From: SMXQ01 sp033720855
GTDB taxonomy: Bacteria > Pseudomonadota > Alphaproteobacteria > SMXQ01
Length of the DNA: 64,000 nt
NCBI GenBank assembly: GCA_033720855.1
Contig: JAWWBR010000003.1
Location: forward strand, 4,644 to 68,643
Direction: 5' to 3'
Notes under the pieces: model-generated
What the model was told of the DNA's origin: nothing
Database searches by the model: none
The model's input: only the letters and a program-made list of their open reading frames with translations
Shown: positions 9,780-18,772 of the stretch, in pieces
Position numbering within the stretch: the stretch's first letter is position 1
Layout: each line of letters opens with the position of its first letter
Made by a program: the position numbers and the translations under genes

Positions 9780-10418
9780 CTACTGGCCCTCGCGCAAGCC
9801 TTTGATAACCTCCGCCAAGCCCGTCAAACGCTCGCGTTTGAGGCGTTCCGCGGCAAGGATCGACTGCACCTGAGCGACGCTCTCCTCAATATCCTTATTG
9901 ACGATGATGTAGGTGTATTCGGGGTAATGGCTGATCTCATCGGCCGCCTTGGACATGCGCGCGGCCACCACTTCGGCGGAGTCCTGCGCCCGGGTCGTCA
10001 GCCTACGCTCCAGCTCCGCTGTCGATGGCGGCAAGATGAACACCGTGGCCACGTCGCGCGCGGCGTTCTCCACCAGTTGCTGGGTGCCCTGCCAATCGAT
10101 GTCGAACAGGACGTCTCGCCCATCGACCAGGAGCTTCTCCACCGGTTCCCGCGGCGTGCCGTAGTAATGGTCGAACACTTTGGCGTATTCCAGGAATTCG
10201 TGGCGGTTAACCATCAGGTTAAATTCCGTGGGGTCGACGAAATGGTAGTCGACGCCCTCTACCTCACCGGGTCGCTTGGGCCGGGTCGTGACCGAGACCG
10301 ACATGGAGATATTGGCATCACGTTGAAGAAGCAGCCGTGAAATCGTCGTCTTGCCGGCGCCCGAGGGCGACGATAACACCAACATCACGCCGCGCCGCCC
10401 TATTCCCCCATCGCTCAT
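9780..10418 (-). CDS. gmk: Guanylate kinase
   Basis: Guanylate kinase phosphorylates GMP to GDP. The 212-residue protein has the P-loop SSPSGAGKTTI near residues 16-26, the GMP-binding segment TTRPKRPGEVEGVDYHFV, and the lid with SAEVVAARMSKAADEI, matching the family in length and order. It is transcribed with yicC, which lies 34 bases upstream on the same strand, and ends convergently with rsmA. Confidence 0.96.
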   Translation of the reverse strand: MSDGGIGRRGVMLVLSSPSGAGKTTISRLLLQRDANISMSVSVTTRPKRPGEVEGVDYHFVDPTEFNLMVNRHEFLEYAKVFDHYYGTPREPVEKLLVDGRDVLFDIDWQGTQQLVENAARDVATVFILPPSTAELERRLTTRAQDSAEVVAARMSKAADEISHYPEYTYIIVNKDIEESVAQVQSILAAERLKRERLTGLAEVIKGLREGQ

Positions 10419-10452
10419 GGATCGACCTACCTTCGCCGGACCGCTTCCGGGC

Positions 10453-11340
10453 CTATTCGATATTTTGGACTTGTTCGCGAAACTGCTCGATCGCCGCCTT
10501 GAGGTCCAAGCCGATGCGGGTCAGCTCCAGGTCCTGAGCCTTCGAGCATAGGGTGTTGGCTTCGCGATTGAACTCTTGGGACAGGAAATCCAGTCGGCGT
10601 CCAATGGCGCCGCCTTGTTTCAACAACTCCCGCGCCTGCCCCACATGGGCATCGAGCCGGTCGATCTCCTCCCGCACGTCGGCCTTGGCGACGATCAGGG
10701 CGATTTCCTGGGCAAGCCGTTCCTCAGTGACAGGCAGGCTTTCCGCAACCAGTTCATCCATCTGGCGGCGGATGCGCGTACCAATGGCCTCTGGCTGCAC
10801 GGCGGCAAGGTCCCGGGCCTTGGCGGCGAGGGACTCGATAGTGTCCAGAAACCCGCTCAGAATCGGCGTCAGCCGAGCGCCTTCCTCATTGCGGGCCGCC
10901 GCCACCTTGCCGAGCGCCGCCGCCAAGCTCTCGGCCATGGCATTTTCCCGCGCGGCGCGGGAATCATCGTCGCCCCCGGGTTCCTCGGGTTCAAGAATGC
11001 CGCGCAACCGCAATAAAGCGTCCGCCTGTAGTGGCGCGCCGCCGACTCGCCCACGGACGTCCTCGGCGATCTCGATGACCCGCGCAAGCAACGCCTCGTT
11101 CAAGCGATAACCGGCGAAGCCCGGCGTCTCGGTCAGGTTCAGGCTGATGTTGAAGCTGCCCCTTTTGAACCGCTTGCCAACGGCGTCGCGGACCCGGATT
11201 TCAAAACTTTCCATCCCCGGGGGCAGCCTCACGCGCACGTCAAGCCCGCGATTGTTGACGCTGCGCAGTTCCCAGCGCCATGAAAAGGCATCGAATTCGC
11301 CCTCTTCGCGGGCAAAGCCGGTCATGCTTTCGATCGCCAT
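10453..11340 (-). CDS. yicC: YicC/YloC-family endoribonuclease
   Basis: The 295-residue protein begins MTGFAREEGEFDAFSWRWEL, the standard YicC start with invariant MTGF, and ends with a C-terminal DUF1732 region containing LKQGGAIGRRLDFLSQEFNR and the terminal helix. YicC proteins are RNases that influence small-RNA stability. It starts an operon with gmk. In related genomes yicC-gmk usually follow mltG directly; here an SDR gene in the other direction lies between, and yicC appears to have its own promoter. Confidence 0.93.
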   Translation of the reverse strand: MAIESMTGFAREEGEFDAFSWRWELRSVNNRGLDVRVRLPPGMESFEIRVRDAVGKRFKRGSFNISLNLTETPGFAGYRLNEALLARVIEIAEDVRGRVGGAPLQADALLRLRGILEPEEPGGDDDSRAARENAMAESLAAALGKVAAARNEEGARLTPILSGFLDTIESLAAKARDLAAVQPEAIGTRIRRQMDELVAESLPVTEERLAQEIALIVAKADVREEIDRLDAHVGQARELLKQGGAIGRRLDFLSQEFNREANTLCSKAQDLELTRIGLDLKAAIEQFREQVQNIE

Positions 11341-11385
11341 TACCCTCGGATTCCCGCTGATTTAGTGGCCGAAACGTGGCCAACC

Positions 11386-11414
11386 ACTATATCCGGTGGT
11401 AAATGCCGCAACAA
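11386..11414 (-). promoter_or_regulatory. Candidate yicC-gmk promoter
   Basis: On the minus strand TATAGT (11391-11386) is a near-consensus -10, 17 bases from TTGTTG (11414-11409). Transcription would begin about 50 bases before the yicC ATG. The -35 is poor (three of six). A short inverted repeat, ACCAC and GTGGT, flanks the -10. Confidence 0.4.
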
Positions 11415-11518
11415 GACAGGAAATCGCGACCGTCACCGCACTCCAGCCAAGTCCCGACATAGCGGCCGTGGCATCACTAGTGCTCCTCTTAAGGCTCGGA
11501 CTGGTCTAGGCTTCCGCC

Positions 11519-12364
11519 ATGATCCCGGCGACACCTAGGCGGATTCTCATAACCGGGGCGTCGTCCGGTATCGGCGCCGCTTTGGCCCGCGCCTACGCCG
11601 AGGCCGGCGCGGTTCTCCATCTCGGTGGCCGTGACGAGGATCGTCTCTCTGCCGTAGGGGCTCGGTGCCGGGAATGGGGGGCAAAGGCATTCACGCGCAT
11701 TCAGGATGTCACCGATCGCTCCGGCATGGCCCGCTGGATCGCCGAGGCGCACGCCGATGGGGGTCTCGACCTGGTCATCGCCAATGCCGGGGTGTCGGGG
11801 CGGACCAGTGCCCCGGCAGATGGCAATGGGGCCTTGTCAAACGCGGAAGGCCAGAGGCAACTCCGAGAGGTCATGACGGTCAATATCGATGGTGTCGTGA
11901 ACACGGTCTTCCCGGCGCTCGAACACATGCTGGCCAATGCGGCGGACCGCCCGCGGGGCGGACAGATCGCCATCATGAGTTCCCTTGCAGGCTATCGGGG
12001 TTTTTCCGACGCTCCGGGCTATTGCGCCAGCAAGGCCGCGGTTAAAGTTCTGGGGGAGGGGCTTCGCGGTATGGCCGCCCGGCATGGCATCGGCGTTACC
12101 GTTATCTGCCCGGGATTCATCCGCACCCCGATGACCGAGAACAATCCCTTCCCCATGCCGTTCCTGATGGAAAGCGACCGTGCCGCGGCGATCATCAAGA
12201 CCGGCCTTGCCCGCAATCGGGCCAGGATCTCTTTCCCCTGGCCGCTGGCGGCGATGGTTTGGTGCTTGGCGGCTCTTCCGCCTTCTTGGGTCGACGCGCT
12301 GTCCAAGCGTGTGTCGGGCGAACCTGCGGCGCCACGCCGCTCGGCGATGACCAAGTCACGGTGA
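11519..12364 (+). CDS. SDR-family oxidoreductase
   Basis: This is a 281-residue classical short-chain dehydrogenase. The NAD(P)-binding TGASSGIGAALARAY is at about residues 13-27, NAG at 90-92, and the catalytic Ser-Tyr-Lys set in SSLAGYRGFSDAPGYCASK. The last 50 residues carry a hydrophobic, tryptophan-containing segment and a basic tail, suggesting membrane association; the substrate is unknown. It stands alone in the plus direction between mltG and yicC, and its 3' end overlaps that of mltG by nine bases. Confidence 0.85.
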   Translation: MIPATPRRILITGASSGIGAALARAYAEAGAVLHLGGRDEDRLSAVGARCREWGAKAFTRIQDVTDRSGMARWIAEAHADGGLDLVIANAGVSGRTSAPADGNGALSNAEGQRQLREVMTVNIDGVVNTVFPALEHMLANAADRPRGGQIAIMSSLAGYRGFSDAPGYCASKAAVKVLGEGLRGMAARHGIGVTVICPGFIRTPMTENNPFPMPFLMESDRAAAIIKTGLARNRARISFPWPLAAMVWCLAALPPSWVDALSKRVSGEPAAPRRSAMTKSR

Positions 12365-13381
12365 TGTAGCCTTGCCGGCCTCGCCCGTAATCGCGCCCCG
12401 GTTCTTCAGCCGACGCCATCGGCGAACGTTGCGATTGTGCTCGTCGAGGGTGCGCGAGAATGCGTGCCCACCGCTTCCGTCGGCGACGAAATACAGGGCT
12501 TTCGTGGGGGCGGGATGGAGCACGGCCAGGAGCGCCTCGCGCCCCGGATTGGCGATGGGATCGGGTGGCAATCCCTTGTTGAGATAGGTGTTGTAGGGCC
12601 CCGGCGTGGCCAGATCGGCCCGGGTGAGGGCGCGGCCGAGGATCCTCTGCGACGCCGCCTCCCGCACGGCGATGCCATAAGCGACCGTCGGGTCCGACTG
12701 CAAGGCCATCCCCTTTTTGAGCCGATTTAAAAAAACTGCGGCAACGAGTGGGCGTTCTTCCGGTTTTGCGGTCTCGCGCTCGACGATGGATGCCAGTATC
12801 ACCGCCTCCCTTGGCGACCGAAGCAACAGCCCGTTCATTCGCTTGGGCCAAAGCTCGGCCACGGCGCGGGTCATGGCATGTTCCATTCGCAGGATCATTT
12901 GCGCCCGCCCGTCACCATAGGAATAGTGATAGGTATCGGGCATCAGCGAGCCTTCCTCCGGCACCTCGACGAGGGGGCCGTCAAGGCCGTAGGCCCCATG
13001 AACCAATTTGACGACCTGCGCCGACGTCAGACCCTCGGGCACGGTCAACTTGCGGACCACGGTACGGCCGCTTACGAGAATATCCATAACGCCACGAGCC
13101 GACACCCCGCCGGGAAAGTCGTATTCCCCCGCGCGCAGCGCGGATTGCTTCCCCGCAAGCCTGACCCCTGCGACGAAAAGCAGCGGCGAAGAGATGATAC
13201 GGTGCCGCTCGAGCAGCCGGCTGATCTCGGCCACGCCCTTGCCCTTGGGAATCACGACCACGGCGTGGCCTTCAAGCGGCCCCCGACGATCGAGAGAATG
13301 ATGGAGGAATGCCAGCCCCGCCAGGGCGACGGCACCCAAAAGAAGGGCCGCGAACGCGGATCGTCGCAACCAAAGTCGCAC
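12356..13381 (-). CDS. mltG: Endolytic murein transglycosylase MltG
   Basis: MltG cleaves nascent peptidoglycan strands in the inner membrane and helps end glycan synthesis. The 341-residue protein has one N-terminal membrane helix (about residues 8-27), a LysM-like region, and the YceG domain with the catalytic glutamate in ILASIVERETAK, followed by VFLNRLKKGMALQSDPTV and PYNTYLNKGLPP. It starts at GTG 13381 with AGG upstream, eight bases after fabF; coupling to the fab genes is the normal arrangement. Confidence 0.94.
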   Translation of the reverse strand: MRLWLRRSAFAALLLGAVALAGLAFLHHSLDRRGPLEGHAVVVIPKGKGVAEISRLLERHRIISSPLLFVAGVRLAGKQSALRAGEYDFPGGVSARGVMDILVSGRTVVRKLTVPEGLTSAQVVKLVHGAYGLDGPLVEVPEEGSLMPDTYHYSYGDGRAQMILRMEHAMTRAVAELWPKRMNGLLLRSPREAVILASIVERETAKPEERPLVAAVFLNRLKKGMALQSDPTVAYGIAVREAASQRILGRALTRADLATPGPYNTYLNKGLPPDPIANPGREALLAVLHPAPTKALYFVADGSGGHAFSRTLDEHNRNVRRWRRLKNRGAITGEAGKATSP

Positions 13382-13388
13382 CGTGGCC

Positions 13389-14651
13389 TCAGTCCATGTC
13401 GGTAAAGATCAACGAGGCATTGGTCCCGCCAAAACCGAAGGAATTGGAAAGCGCGTTGCGGATCTTTCGTTCCTTGGCTTGGAGTGGCACCAGATCGATG
13501 TCACATCCTTCGGACGGATTTTCAAGATTGAGGGTCGGCGGGACGACCCCGTTATGGACGGCGAGAATGCTGAAAATGGCCTCAACCGCCCCGGCCGCGC
13601 CCAAGAGGTGGCCGATCGCGGATTTCGTGGACGACATTGAAATCCGATATGCGTGATCGCCGAAGAGCCGCTTGACGGCGCCCAACTCGATCTCGTCACC
13701 GAGCGGCGTCGAGGTTCCGTGGGCATTGACGTAATCGATGTCTTCGACGTTAAGGCCGGCGCGACGCAAAGCGCTCTCCATCGCGCGATAGCCGCCGTTG
13801 CCGTCCTCCGCCGGAGCGGTGACGTGGTAGGCATCTCCGGACAGGCCGTAGCCGGTGATTTCGGCATAGATCTTGGCGTTTCTTTTTTTTGCGTGCTCCA
13901 GTTCCTCGAGCACGACCACGCCGGCACCCTCGCCCATTACGAACCCGTCGCGATCCCGGTCCCATGGCCGCGAGGCCTGTTCGGGCCTGTCATTGAAGTT
14001 TGTCGAAAGCGCCCGCGCCGCGGAAAAACCGGCGATGCCCAATCGGCAGACCGCCGCTTCGGTGCCGCCCGCCACCATGACATCGGCATCATCCATGGTA
14101 ATCAAGCGCGCCGCATCGCCAATGGCATGGGCCCCGGTGGCGCAGGCCGTCACCACCGCGTGATTCGGTCCCCGAAACCCGTATTTGATGGAGACGTGCC
14201 CGGAAGCGAGGTTGATGAGAGCGGAGGGGATAAAGAACGGGCTGATCCGTCGGGCGCCGCGTTCCTGCAGGGTGATGGATGACTCGGCGATCGCCGGAAG
14301 GCCGCCGATCCCGGACCCGATCATAACCCCCGTGCGGTCGCGATCCTCATCGCCGTCGGGCATCCAACCGGAATCTTCCACCGCCTGGATCGCCGCTGCG
14401 AGCGCGTACACGATGAAGCGGTCCATCTTGCGCTGTTCTTTGGGTTCGACCCAATCATTGGCGTTGAAGGTCCCGTTCTCGCCATCGCCCGCCGTCACCT
14501 CGCCGGCGATGCGACAGGGAAGGTCGGAGACGTCGAAAGCCTCCACCGCACCGATTCCGGACTGGCCGTCGATCAAGCGGTCCCAGGTTATTTCGACCCC
14601 AGTGCCCAAGGGTGTGATCAGGCCCAGGCCGGTTACGACTACGCGTCTCAT
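13389..14651 (-). CDS. fabF: 3-oxoacyl-ACP synthase II
   Basis: FabF condenses malonyl-ACP with acyl-ACP during fatty acid elongation. The protein (420 residues from MRRVVVTGLG) shows the catalytic cysteine at about 170 in VVTACATGAHA, the first histidine in VNAHGTSTPLGD and the second in SAIGHLLGAAG. A TTG at 14672 would extend the N-terminus by seven residues but is unlikely. It lies between acpP and mltG in the fab operon. Confidence 0.96.
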   Translation of the reverse strand: MRRVVVTGLGLITPLGTGVEITWDRLIDGQSGIGAVEAFDVSDLPCRIAGEVTAGDGENGTFNANDWVEPKEQRKMDRFIVYALAAAIQAVEDSGWMPDGDEDRDRTGVMIGSGIGGLPAIAESSITLQERGARRISPFFIPSALINLASGHVSIKYGFRGPNHAVVTACATGAHAIGDAARLITMDDADVMVAGGTEAAVCRLGIAGFSAARALSTNFNDRPEQASRPWDRDRDGFVMGEGAGVVVLEELEHAKKRNAKIYAEITGYGLSGDAYHVTAPAEDGNGGYRAMESALRRAGLNVEDIDYVNAHGTSTPLGDEIELGAVKRLFGDHAYRISMSSTKSAIGHLLGAAGAVEAIFSILAVHNGVVPPTLNLENPSEGCDIDLVPLQAKERKIRNALSNSFGFGGTNASLIFTDMD

Positions 14652-14714
14652 GAGAGGCTGTAGACTTCCCAAACGGTTCGCAACGGTATCTGCCGAGCGT
14701 CCCGAATCGTCGGT

Positions 14715-14948
14715 TTACGTATGGGATTCGATATAGCCGATGGCATCCTTGACGGTGAGGATCTTCTCGGCGGCGTCATCGGGGATCTCGCATCCGAATT
14801 CCTCTTCGAAAGCCATGACGAGTTCGACGGTATCAAGGCTGTCCGCGCCAAGATCGTCGATAAAGCTCGCGTTTTCCGTGACCTTTGAATCATCCACGCC
14901 AAGGTGTTCTACGACAATCTTGGTCACGCGTTCGGCAATATCGCTCAT
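14715..14948 (-). CDS. acpP: Acyl carrier protein
   Basis: The 77-residue acidic protein carries the 4'-phosphopantetheine attachment serine (Ser37) in GADSLDTVELV, with the conserved FIDDLGADSLD context. It shuttles acyl chains between fatty acid synthesis enzymes. The start MSDIAERV is set by homology; an open frame upstream is not typical ACP sequence. AGGAAA lies about ten bases before the ATG. A separate weak promoter is possible in the 187 bases upstream. Confidence 0.97.
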   Translation of the reverse strand: MSDIAERVTKIVVEHLGVDDSKVTENASFIDDLGADSLDTVELVMAFEEEFGCEIPDDAAEKILTVKDAIGYIESHT

Positions 14949-15084
14949 TTCTTCATCTTTCCTCGGATATTGTTCCGGGGGAAAGTCCCCCTGCACAGGT
15001 TCCATCGGGTTGGTTCGGCTCTCTTCCCTTGACACTTGCGCCGGTCGCGCACGCTGCCGAAGCCCTCAGAAACGTGCCGTTGGT

Positions 15085-15090
15085 ATCATA
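15085..15090 (-). promoter_or_regulatory. Possible acpP -10 element
   Basis: TATGAT on the minus strand, preceded by an A-tract, sits about 140 bases before the acpP start, between fabG and acpP. No -35 at standard spacing was found, so this is only a hint that acpP can be transcribed apart from fabDG. Confidence 0.25.
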
Positions 15091-15135
15091 CTTTTTTGAC
15101 CTTGGCCACCCTCCGGCAAACGAGTTGCGGGCCGG

Positions 15136-15873
15136 TCAGATCATGGCCATGCCGCCGTTAACATGGAGCGTCTGACCTGTGATGTAGGCCGCCTCCTCAC
15201 TGGCCAAAAACACCGCCGCTGCGGCGATATCGGGAGGCTCTCCAAAACGGCCTTGGGGGATGGCGGAAAGTATCCGCTCGCGCTGCGCCTCGGTCAGGAC
15301 GTCGGTCATGGCGGTGGTGATAAAGCCGGGCGCGATGCAGTTCACCGTGATCCCGCGCGCAGCGACCTCGGCGGCGAGTGACTTGGTCATTCCCGTCAAC
15401 CCCGCCTTGGATGCCGCGTAGTTGACCTGGCCGGGATTGCCGGTGGCGCCGACGACCGAGGTGATGGAGATAATCCGGCCCCAGCGCGCTTTCATCATGT
15501 TGCGGATGACGGCACGACTGAGGCGGAAAGCGGCGGTCAAATTGACGTCGATGACCGCTTGCCAGTCATCGTCGCTCATCCGCATCGCCAAACCGTCACG
15601 GGTTAGCCCGGCATTGTTGACGAGGACGTCTATGCCGCCCAGGACGTCCTCCGCGGCGGCGGCGAGGCCCTCCGCGCCGTCCGCGCTACCAAGGTCGGCG
15701 GGCACGGCATAGGCCCGATCGCCGAGTTCGTCGGCCAGGCCCTCCAAGGCTTCGGCACGCGTGCCCGACAGGGCCACCGCCGCGCCCGCGCCATGTAAAG
15801 CGCGGGCGATGGCGCCCCCGATTCCACCACTGGCGCCGGTCACCAGTGCCCCACGGCCTTCAAGACGGAACAT
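15136..15873 (-). CDS. fabG: 3-oxoacyl-ACP reductase
   Basis: FabG is the NADPH-dependent ketoreductase of fatty acid elongation. The 245-residue SDR has GASGGIGGAIARAL, NNAG, and the catalytic set in SITSVVGATGNPGQVNYAAS followed by Lys. The C-terminus LHVNGGMAM is typical of FabG. ATG 15873 has GGGAGGGGG just upstream and is preferred over an adjacent GTG at 15876. It is flanked by fabD (20 bases) and acpP, which separates it from the other SDRs in this window. Confidence 0.96.
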   Translation of the reverse strand: MFRLEGRGALVTGASGGIGGAIARALHGAGAAVALSGTRAEALEGLADELGDRAYAVPADLGSADGAEGLAAAAEDVLGGIDVLVNNAGLTRDGLAMRMSDDDWQAVIDVNLTAAFRLSRAVIRNMMKARWGRIISITSVVGATGNPGQVNYAASKAGLTGMTKSLAAEVAARGITVNCIAPGFITTAMTDVLTEAQRERILSAIPQGRFGEPPDIAAAAVFLASEEAAYITGQTLHVNGGMAMI

Positions 15874-15893
15874 CACCCCCTCCCCTCGGACGC

Positions 15894-16832
15894 CTAAAGA
15901 AAGGCCTCGATATCGTCGGGCCCTGAAAGCGAAAGCGCCTCCAAATCCTTGTCGATTCGCCGCGCCAGGCCGGACAGCACTTTACCCGCCCCCAGTTCAA
16001 CCAGACGCCCGACGCCGTGGTCACGCATCCACAAAACCGATTCCCGCCAGCGCACGACCCCCGTGACCTGTGCAACGAGTGCCGCCCTGATGTCTTCCGG
16101 TGCACTGATTGCCTCCGCCTTGACGTTGGCGACAACCGGAACTGGCGGCACCGCAATATCGACGGAGGCCAATGCGTCCGCCATGACCTCCGCCGCCGGA
16201 GCCATCAGGGGACAATGGGACGGGACCGTGACGGGAAGCATCACCGAGCGCCGTGCGCCCCGCTGCTTGGCGAGCTCGACGGCGCGGGCGACTGCCTCGG
16301 CATTGCCGCTCACCACCACTTGTCCTGGCGCATTATCGTTTGCAGCCGTGCATACATCGCCCTCGGCCGCGGTTGCGGCGATCTCCGCAACTTCGTCGAA
16401 GTCGAGCCCCAGCACCGCCGCCATTGCGCCGACACCGACCGGCGCCGCCTCCTGCATCGCCCGCCCTCGCGTCTTCAGCAGGGTCGCAGCATCGGCGAGG
16501 GAGATGGAGCCGATGGCCGAGAGGGCCGAATATTCGCCCAAAGAATGTCCCGCGACGAATCGCGCGCTGCCGCCGAGGTCGAGTCCTCCCTCGCGTTGCA
16601 ATACCCTCACCACGGCCATGCTGACCGCCATCAGCGCGGGCTGGGCGTTTTCGGTCAGGGTCAGCACATCATCGGGCCCTTCGAAGATGGTCCTGCTGAG
16701 ATGCTGTCCCAGGGCCTCGTCGACCTCCTCAAACGTTTGCCGCGCCGAAGCGAAGGCGGCCGCCAGGTCACGGCCCATGCCGACGGCCTGCGATCCTTGG
16801 CCGGGAAACACGAATGCTTGATCCAGAGCCAT
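15894..16832 (-). CDS. fabD: Malonyl-CoA:ACP transacylase
   Basis: FabD loads malonate from CoA onto ACP. The 312-residue protein begins AFVFPGQGSQAVGMG and contains the nucleophilic serine in GHSLGEYSAL and the catalytic histidine in VPSHCPLM. It is the first gene of fabD-fabG-acpP-fabF-mltG, behind a promoter with a perfect TTGACA. Confidence 0.96.
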   Translation of the reverse strand: MALDQAFVFPGQGSQAVGMGRDLAAAFASARQTFEEVDEALGQHLSRTIFEGPDDVLTLTENAQPALMAVSMAVVRVLQREGGLDLGGSARFVAGHSLGEYSALSAIGSISLADAATLLKTRGRAMQEAAPVGVGAMAAVLGLDFDEVAEIAATAAEGDVCTAANDNAPGQVVVSGNAEAVARAVELAKQRGARRSVMLPVTVPSHCPLMAPAAEVMADALASVDIAVPPVPVVANVKAEAISAPEDIRAALVAQVTGVVRWRESVLWMRDHGVGRLVELGAGKVLSGLARRIDKDLEALSLSGPDDIEAFL

Positions 16833-16864
16833 TTGCGTCCTTTACGCGGATTGACGAAGGCCGA

Positions 16865-16892
16865 GTGATAACCTTCTCACCCGCCCTGTCAA
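16865..16892 (-). promoter_or_regulatory. Promoter of the fabD operon
   Basis: On the minus strand a perfect TTGACA (16892-16887) is followed after 16 bases by TATCAC (16870-16865). Transcription would begin close to the fabD ATG at 16832. Confidence 0.55.
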
Positions 16893-16921
16893 GGCCGCGA
16901 TCCATGATGACTCTGCCGGGG

Positions 16922-16949
16922 TTGATCATCGCCGGCAATTGTGTATATT
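16922..16949 (+). promoter_or_regulatory. Promoter of the rpsF operon
   Basis: TTGATC (16922-16927), a 16-base spacer and TATATT (16944-16949) form a sigma-70-like promoter that would leave a leader of about 120 bases before rpsF. It lies back to back with the fabD promoter. Confidence 0.5.
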
Positions 16950-17078
16950 GCGCCGCCTTGACATTCCTTGCCGGGCGCACGGGCGTGCCGGCTAGGTTCG
17001 GAATGCCGGGCTTCGCGACCGGTCAGGAGACGGAGCCAAGGACGCCGGACCAGGAACAGCCATAAGGAGTGTTTGTTC

Positions 17079-17546
17079 ATGCCGCTTTACGAAAGCGTGT
17101 TCATCGCACGCCAGGACATATCCTCGTCGCAAGCCGAGGCCCTGGCGGACAGTTTCGCCGATATCGTCTCCAATTCCGGGGGCACCGTTTCCAAAAAGGA
17201 ATACTGGGGCCTGCGTAACCTCGCCTACCGCATCAAGAAGAACCGCAAAGGCCATTACACGCTCCTCAACATCGATGCTCCGGCCGGAGCGATCGCAGAG
17301 ATGGAACGCAACATGCGCCTGCACGAAGACGTCTTGCGCTTCCTGACGGTGCGTGTCGATGACCTCAACGAAGGACCCTCGCCCATTCTCAGAAGCCGCG
17401 AGGAGCGGGGTGCGCGCGGTGGACGGGGTCGGCGCGAGGATGGCGACCGCCCGCGCCGCGACGACCAGCCCAAACCCCAGCGTGCCGAAGCCAAACCAGC
17501 CGCTGAAAACAAAGCCGAAAAAGCGACAGAGGGAGAAGATCAATGA
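17079..17546 (+). CDS. rpsF: 30S ribosomal protein S6
   Basis: S6 binds S18 in the platform of the small subunit. The 155-residue protein starts MPLYESVFIARQDIS, with the core to about residue 95 (FLTVRV), then a long charged tail rich in Arg, Asp and Lys, as seen in alphaproteobacterial S6 proteins. ATG 17079 has AAGGAG nine bases upstream, which rules out longer starts. The stop overlaps rpsR. Confidence 0.97.
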   Translation: MPLYESVFIARQDISSSQAEALADSFADIVSNSGGTVSKKEYWGLRNLAYRIKKNRKGHYTLLNIDAPAGAIAEMERNMRLHEDVLRFLTVRVDDLNEGPSPILRSREERGARGGRGRREDGDRPRRDDQPKPQRAEAKPAAENKAEKATEGEDQ

Positions 17547-17782
17547 GAGGCCCCGGTGCACGCCGTCCGTTTTTCCGGCGCCGCAAGACGTGTCCGTTTT
17601 CCGGCCCCAATGCGCCGAAGATCGACTACAAGGACGTCCGTCTCTTGCAGCGGTTCGTCTCCGAGCGCGGCAAAATCGTCCCCAGCCGCATCACTGCCGT
17701 GTCCAACAAGAAGCAGCGGGAACTCGCCAAGGCGATCAAACGGGCCCGGCACCTGGCGTTACTGCCGTTCGTGGTGAGCTAG
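17543..17782 (+). CDS. rpsR: 30S ribosomal protein S18
   Basis: This 79-residue basic protein contains the S18 signature CPFSGPNAPKIDYKDVRLLQ followed by RFVSERGKIVPSRIT. It pairs with S6 in the ribosome, and its start overlaps the rpsF stop by four bases, which keeps the two proteins in balance. Confidence 0.97.
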   Translation: MRGPGARRPFFRRRKTCPFSGPNAPKIDYKDVRLLQRFVSERGKIVPSRITAVSNKKQRELAKAIKRARHLALLPFVVS

Positions 17783-17827
17783 CGGACATCGTGGGCCCGG
17801 CGCAACCAGCCCGGCCGGGACTGAGAC

Positions 17828-18757
17828 ATGACACGGGATTTTGCGATCGCGGCAGCCGGAGGGCTTTTGAGTGCGCTCCTCTATCTGTCGGCGCCTTGGG
17901 GGTTATTCGGTCCGTTATTGGCGCTTTTTTCGCCCTTCCCGCTGTTCGCCGTGGGATTTGGCCTGGGCCTCACCGCCTGCGCCCTGGCCGTAGCGGCCGC
18001 GCTCCTTACCGCAGCGGTCCTGGGCGGCCTCAGCGGCATGCTTCTGTTCGCCGTGATTTACGGCGTGCCAGCCTTGATGATCGTGCGGTTCGCGCTCCTC
18101 AGCCGGCCCAACGCCGAAGGACAGACCGAATGGTACCCGCCGGGACTTTTGTTGACTTGGATCGCCCTTTATGCCGCGGGCGCCTTCGTGGCAACGGCTA
18201 TCTTCATTACGGGTCCGGACGGGCTGGAGCGCGCGATTTCCCAGCACATCGACTCGCTCCGCGAGATTTTCCCGCGATCTGGACAGGACGGGGCGCCGAT
18301 CGATCAAGCGTTGGCGGCGACAAAACCGCTGTTTCCGTTCCTCGTTGCAACCTGGTGGATGGCATTCACCATCGTCAATGGCACCCTTGCCCAGGGGGTC
18401 CTCGAACGCCGCGGCTTGGCTCTACGACCCTCTCCCGATCTCACCACCACCGCCTTGCCTCACTGGTTCGCCGGCGTGATGGTTGCCGCGATAGTGGTGG
18501 CCTTGCTAGGATCGGGGTGGCTCAGCTTCTTGGGGGGCAATGTCGCGCGCATCCTCTGCGTTCCGTATTTCCTGGTAGGGCTCGCGGTGGTGCATTCGGT
18601 TTCGACGGCATGGCCAGGCAGAAGGGCGATCCTGTTTGCCGTATACCTCCTCTTGTTGCTGCTGGGCTGGATCGCGGTGGTGGTGGTTGCCGGACTTGGT
18701 TTTTTGGATTATTGGGCCGGTTTGAGACAGCGTTTCGGCCGCCCCGACCGCGGTTGA
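17828..18757 (+). CDS. DUF2232 multi-pass membrane protein
   Basis: This 309-residue, strongly hydrophobic protein has about eight membrane helices, the first at residues 5-50 and the last near 275-300 (VYLLLLLLGWIAVVVVAGLG). A gene of this type between rpsR and rplI is a conserved alphaproteobacterial arrangement; the family is annotated as DUF2232 (YybS-like). Its function is not established. It begins 46 bases after rpsR and ends 15 bases before rplI, so it is probably co-transcribed with the ribosomal genes. Confidence 0.8.
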   Translation: MTRDFAIAAAGGLLSALLYLSAPWGLFGPLLALFSPFPLFAVGFGLGLTACALAVAAALLTAAVLGGLSGMLLFAVIYGVPALMIVRFALLSRPNAEGQTEWYPPGLLLTWIALYAAGAFVATAIFITGPDGLERAISQHIDSLREIFPRSGQDGAPIDQALAATKPLFPFLVATWWMAFTIVNGTLAQGVLERRGLALRPSPDLTTTALPHWFAGVMVAAIVVALLGSGWLSFLGGNVARILCVPYFLVGLAVVHSVSTAWPGRRAILFAVYLLLLLLGWIAVVVVAGLGFLDYWAGLRQRFGRPDRG

Positions 18758-18772
18758 GAAAGGAAAGAGGTT

